From Sphingobacterium thalpophilum (GTDB taxonomy: Bacteria; Bacteroidota; Bacteroidia; Flavobacteriales; Flavobacteriaceae), in NCBI GenBank assembly GCA_943325255.2, contig CALPOS020000139.1, positions 1 to 5,881 on the forward strand: a DNA stretch of 5,881 nt, written 5' to 3'. Of this stretch, positions 5,694 through 5,881 are shown piece after piece. A program made the translations under genes and the position numbers. Each line of letters opens with the position of its first letter. Position 1 is the stretch's first letter. A model generated the notes under the pieces. That model made no database searches. It saw only the letters and a program-made list of their open reading frames with translations, and was not told the origin of the DNA.

Positions 5694-5881
5694 ATGAATG
5701 CAATTCAGTTTATTCAAAGCCAAGTCAATACAGCGCCCAAAAACATCGAAAACACGATTAAATTACTTGACGAAGATTGCACGATTCCCTTTATTTCCAG
5801 ATATCGAAAAGATCAAACCGGAAATCTAGATGAAGTGGTTATTGAACAAATTGCGAAGCGCAAGAAACAATACGATGAGAT
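5694..5881 (+). CDS. tex: Tex-family S1 RNA-binding protein, N-terminal part (runs off the right edge)
   Basis: Only the first 62 codons are present, from the ATG at 5694. The visible part matches the start of Tex: an initial helix (IQFIQSQVN), the NIENTIKLLDED segment, and the conserved motif IPFISRYRKDQTGNLDEV, equivalent to the PFI-RYRKE-TG-LDE signature of the family. Complete family members are usually around 700-780 residues, with helix-hairpin-helix, YqgF-like and C-terminal S1 domains, none of which is in view. Tex proteins bind nucleic acid in the cytoplasm and affect transcription and gene expression. The gene begins ten bases after the small membrane protein on the same strand. No frameshift or stop is seen up to the edge. 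Confidence 0.92.
   Translation, partial: MNAIQFIQSQVNTAPKNIENTIKLLDEDCTIPFISRYRKDQTGNLDEVVIEQIAKRKKQYDE

Overview
The window looks like chromosomal DNA from a Bacteroidetes bacterium, most likely Flavobacterium or a close relative. The reasons are low G+C, the absence of clear Shine-Dalgarno sequences before most genes, at least two exact matches to the Bacteroidetes -7 promoter element TAnnTTTG (before rpiB and inside the intergenic gap), and proteins of flavobacterial type (a head-GIN/DUF2807 protein, a DUF2007 protein, Tex and RpiB). No phage, insertion-sequence, CRISPR, tRNA or rRNA signal was seen. This is largely housekeeping territory.

Left block, read right to left on the minus strand: rnr (RNase R, 1736-3916), a secreted head-GIN domain protein (1066-1734, one base after rnr), a LysE/RhtB-type membrane exporter (357-1031), and a VOC/glyoxalase-fold gene (290 down to the left edge). 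The VOC gene is broken by a one-base deletion in an A-run. Repairing it restores a continuous family-like protein as far as the window edge. The tight spacing of the first three genes suggests one transcript.

Right block, plus strand: a 78-residue DUF2007 protein (4024-4260), a 631-base gene-free gap, rpiB (4919-5347), a small three-helix membrane protein (5351-5683), and the first 62 codons of tex (from 5694, running off the window). The last three are closely packed and probably co-transcribed from a promoter just upstream of rpiB.

The two blocks diverge from about 3917-4023. The 4261-4891 gap is the least ordinary part. Its first 510 bases are only about 23% G+C. It holds a DnaA-box-like site, three copies of a TTGTTMACA palindrome, a well-spaced promoter with no gene behind it, and a 21-bp hairpin followed by seven Ts. 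Two hypotheses deserve testing: an unannotated RNA transcribed from about 4500 to 4837, or a replication-origin-like region. Neither is proven by the sequence, and no clearly new multi-gene system is visible.
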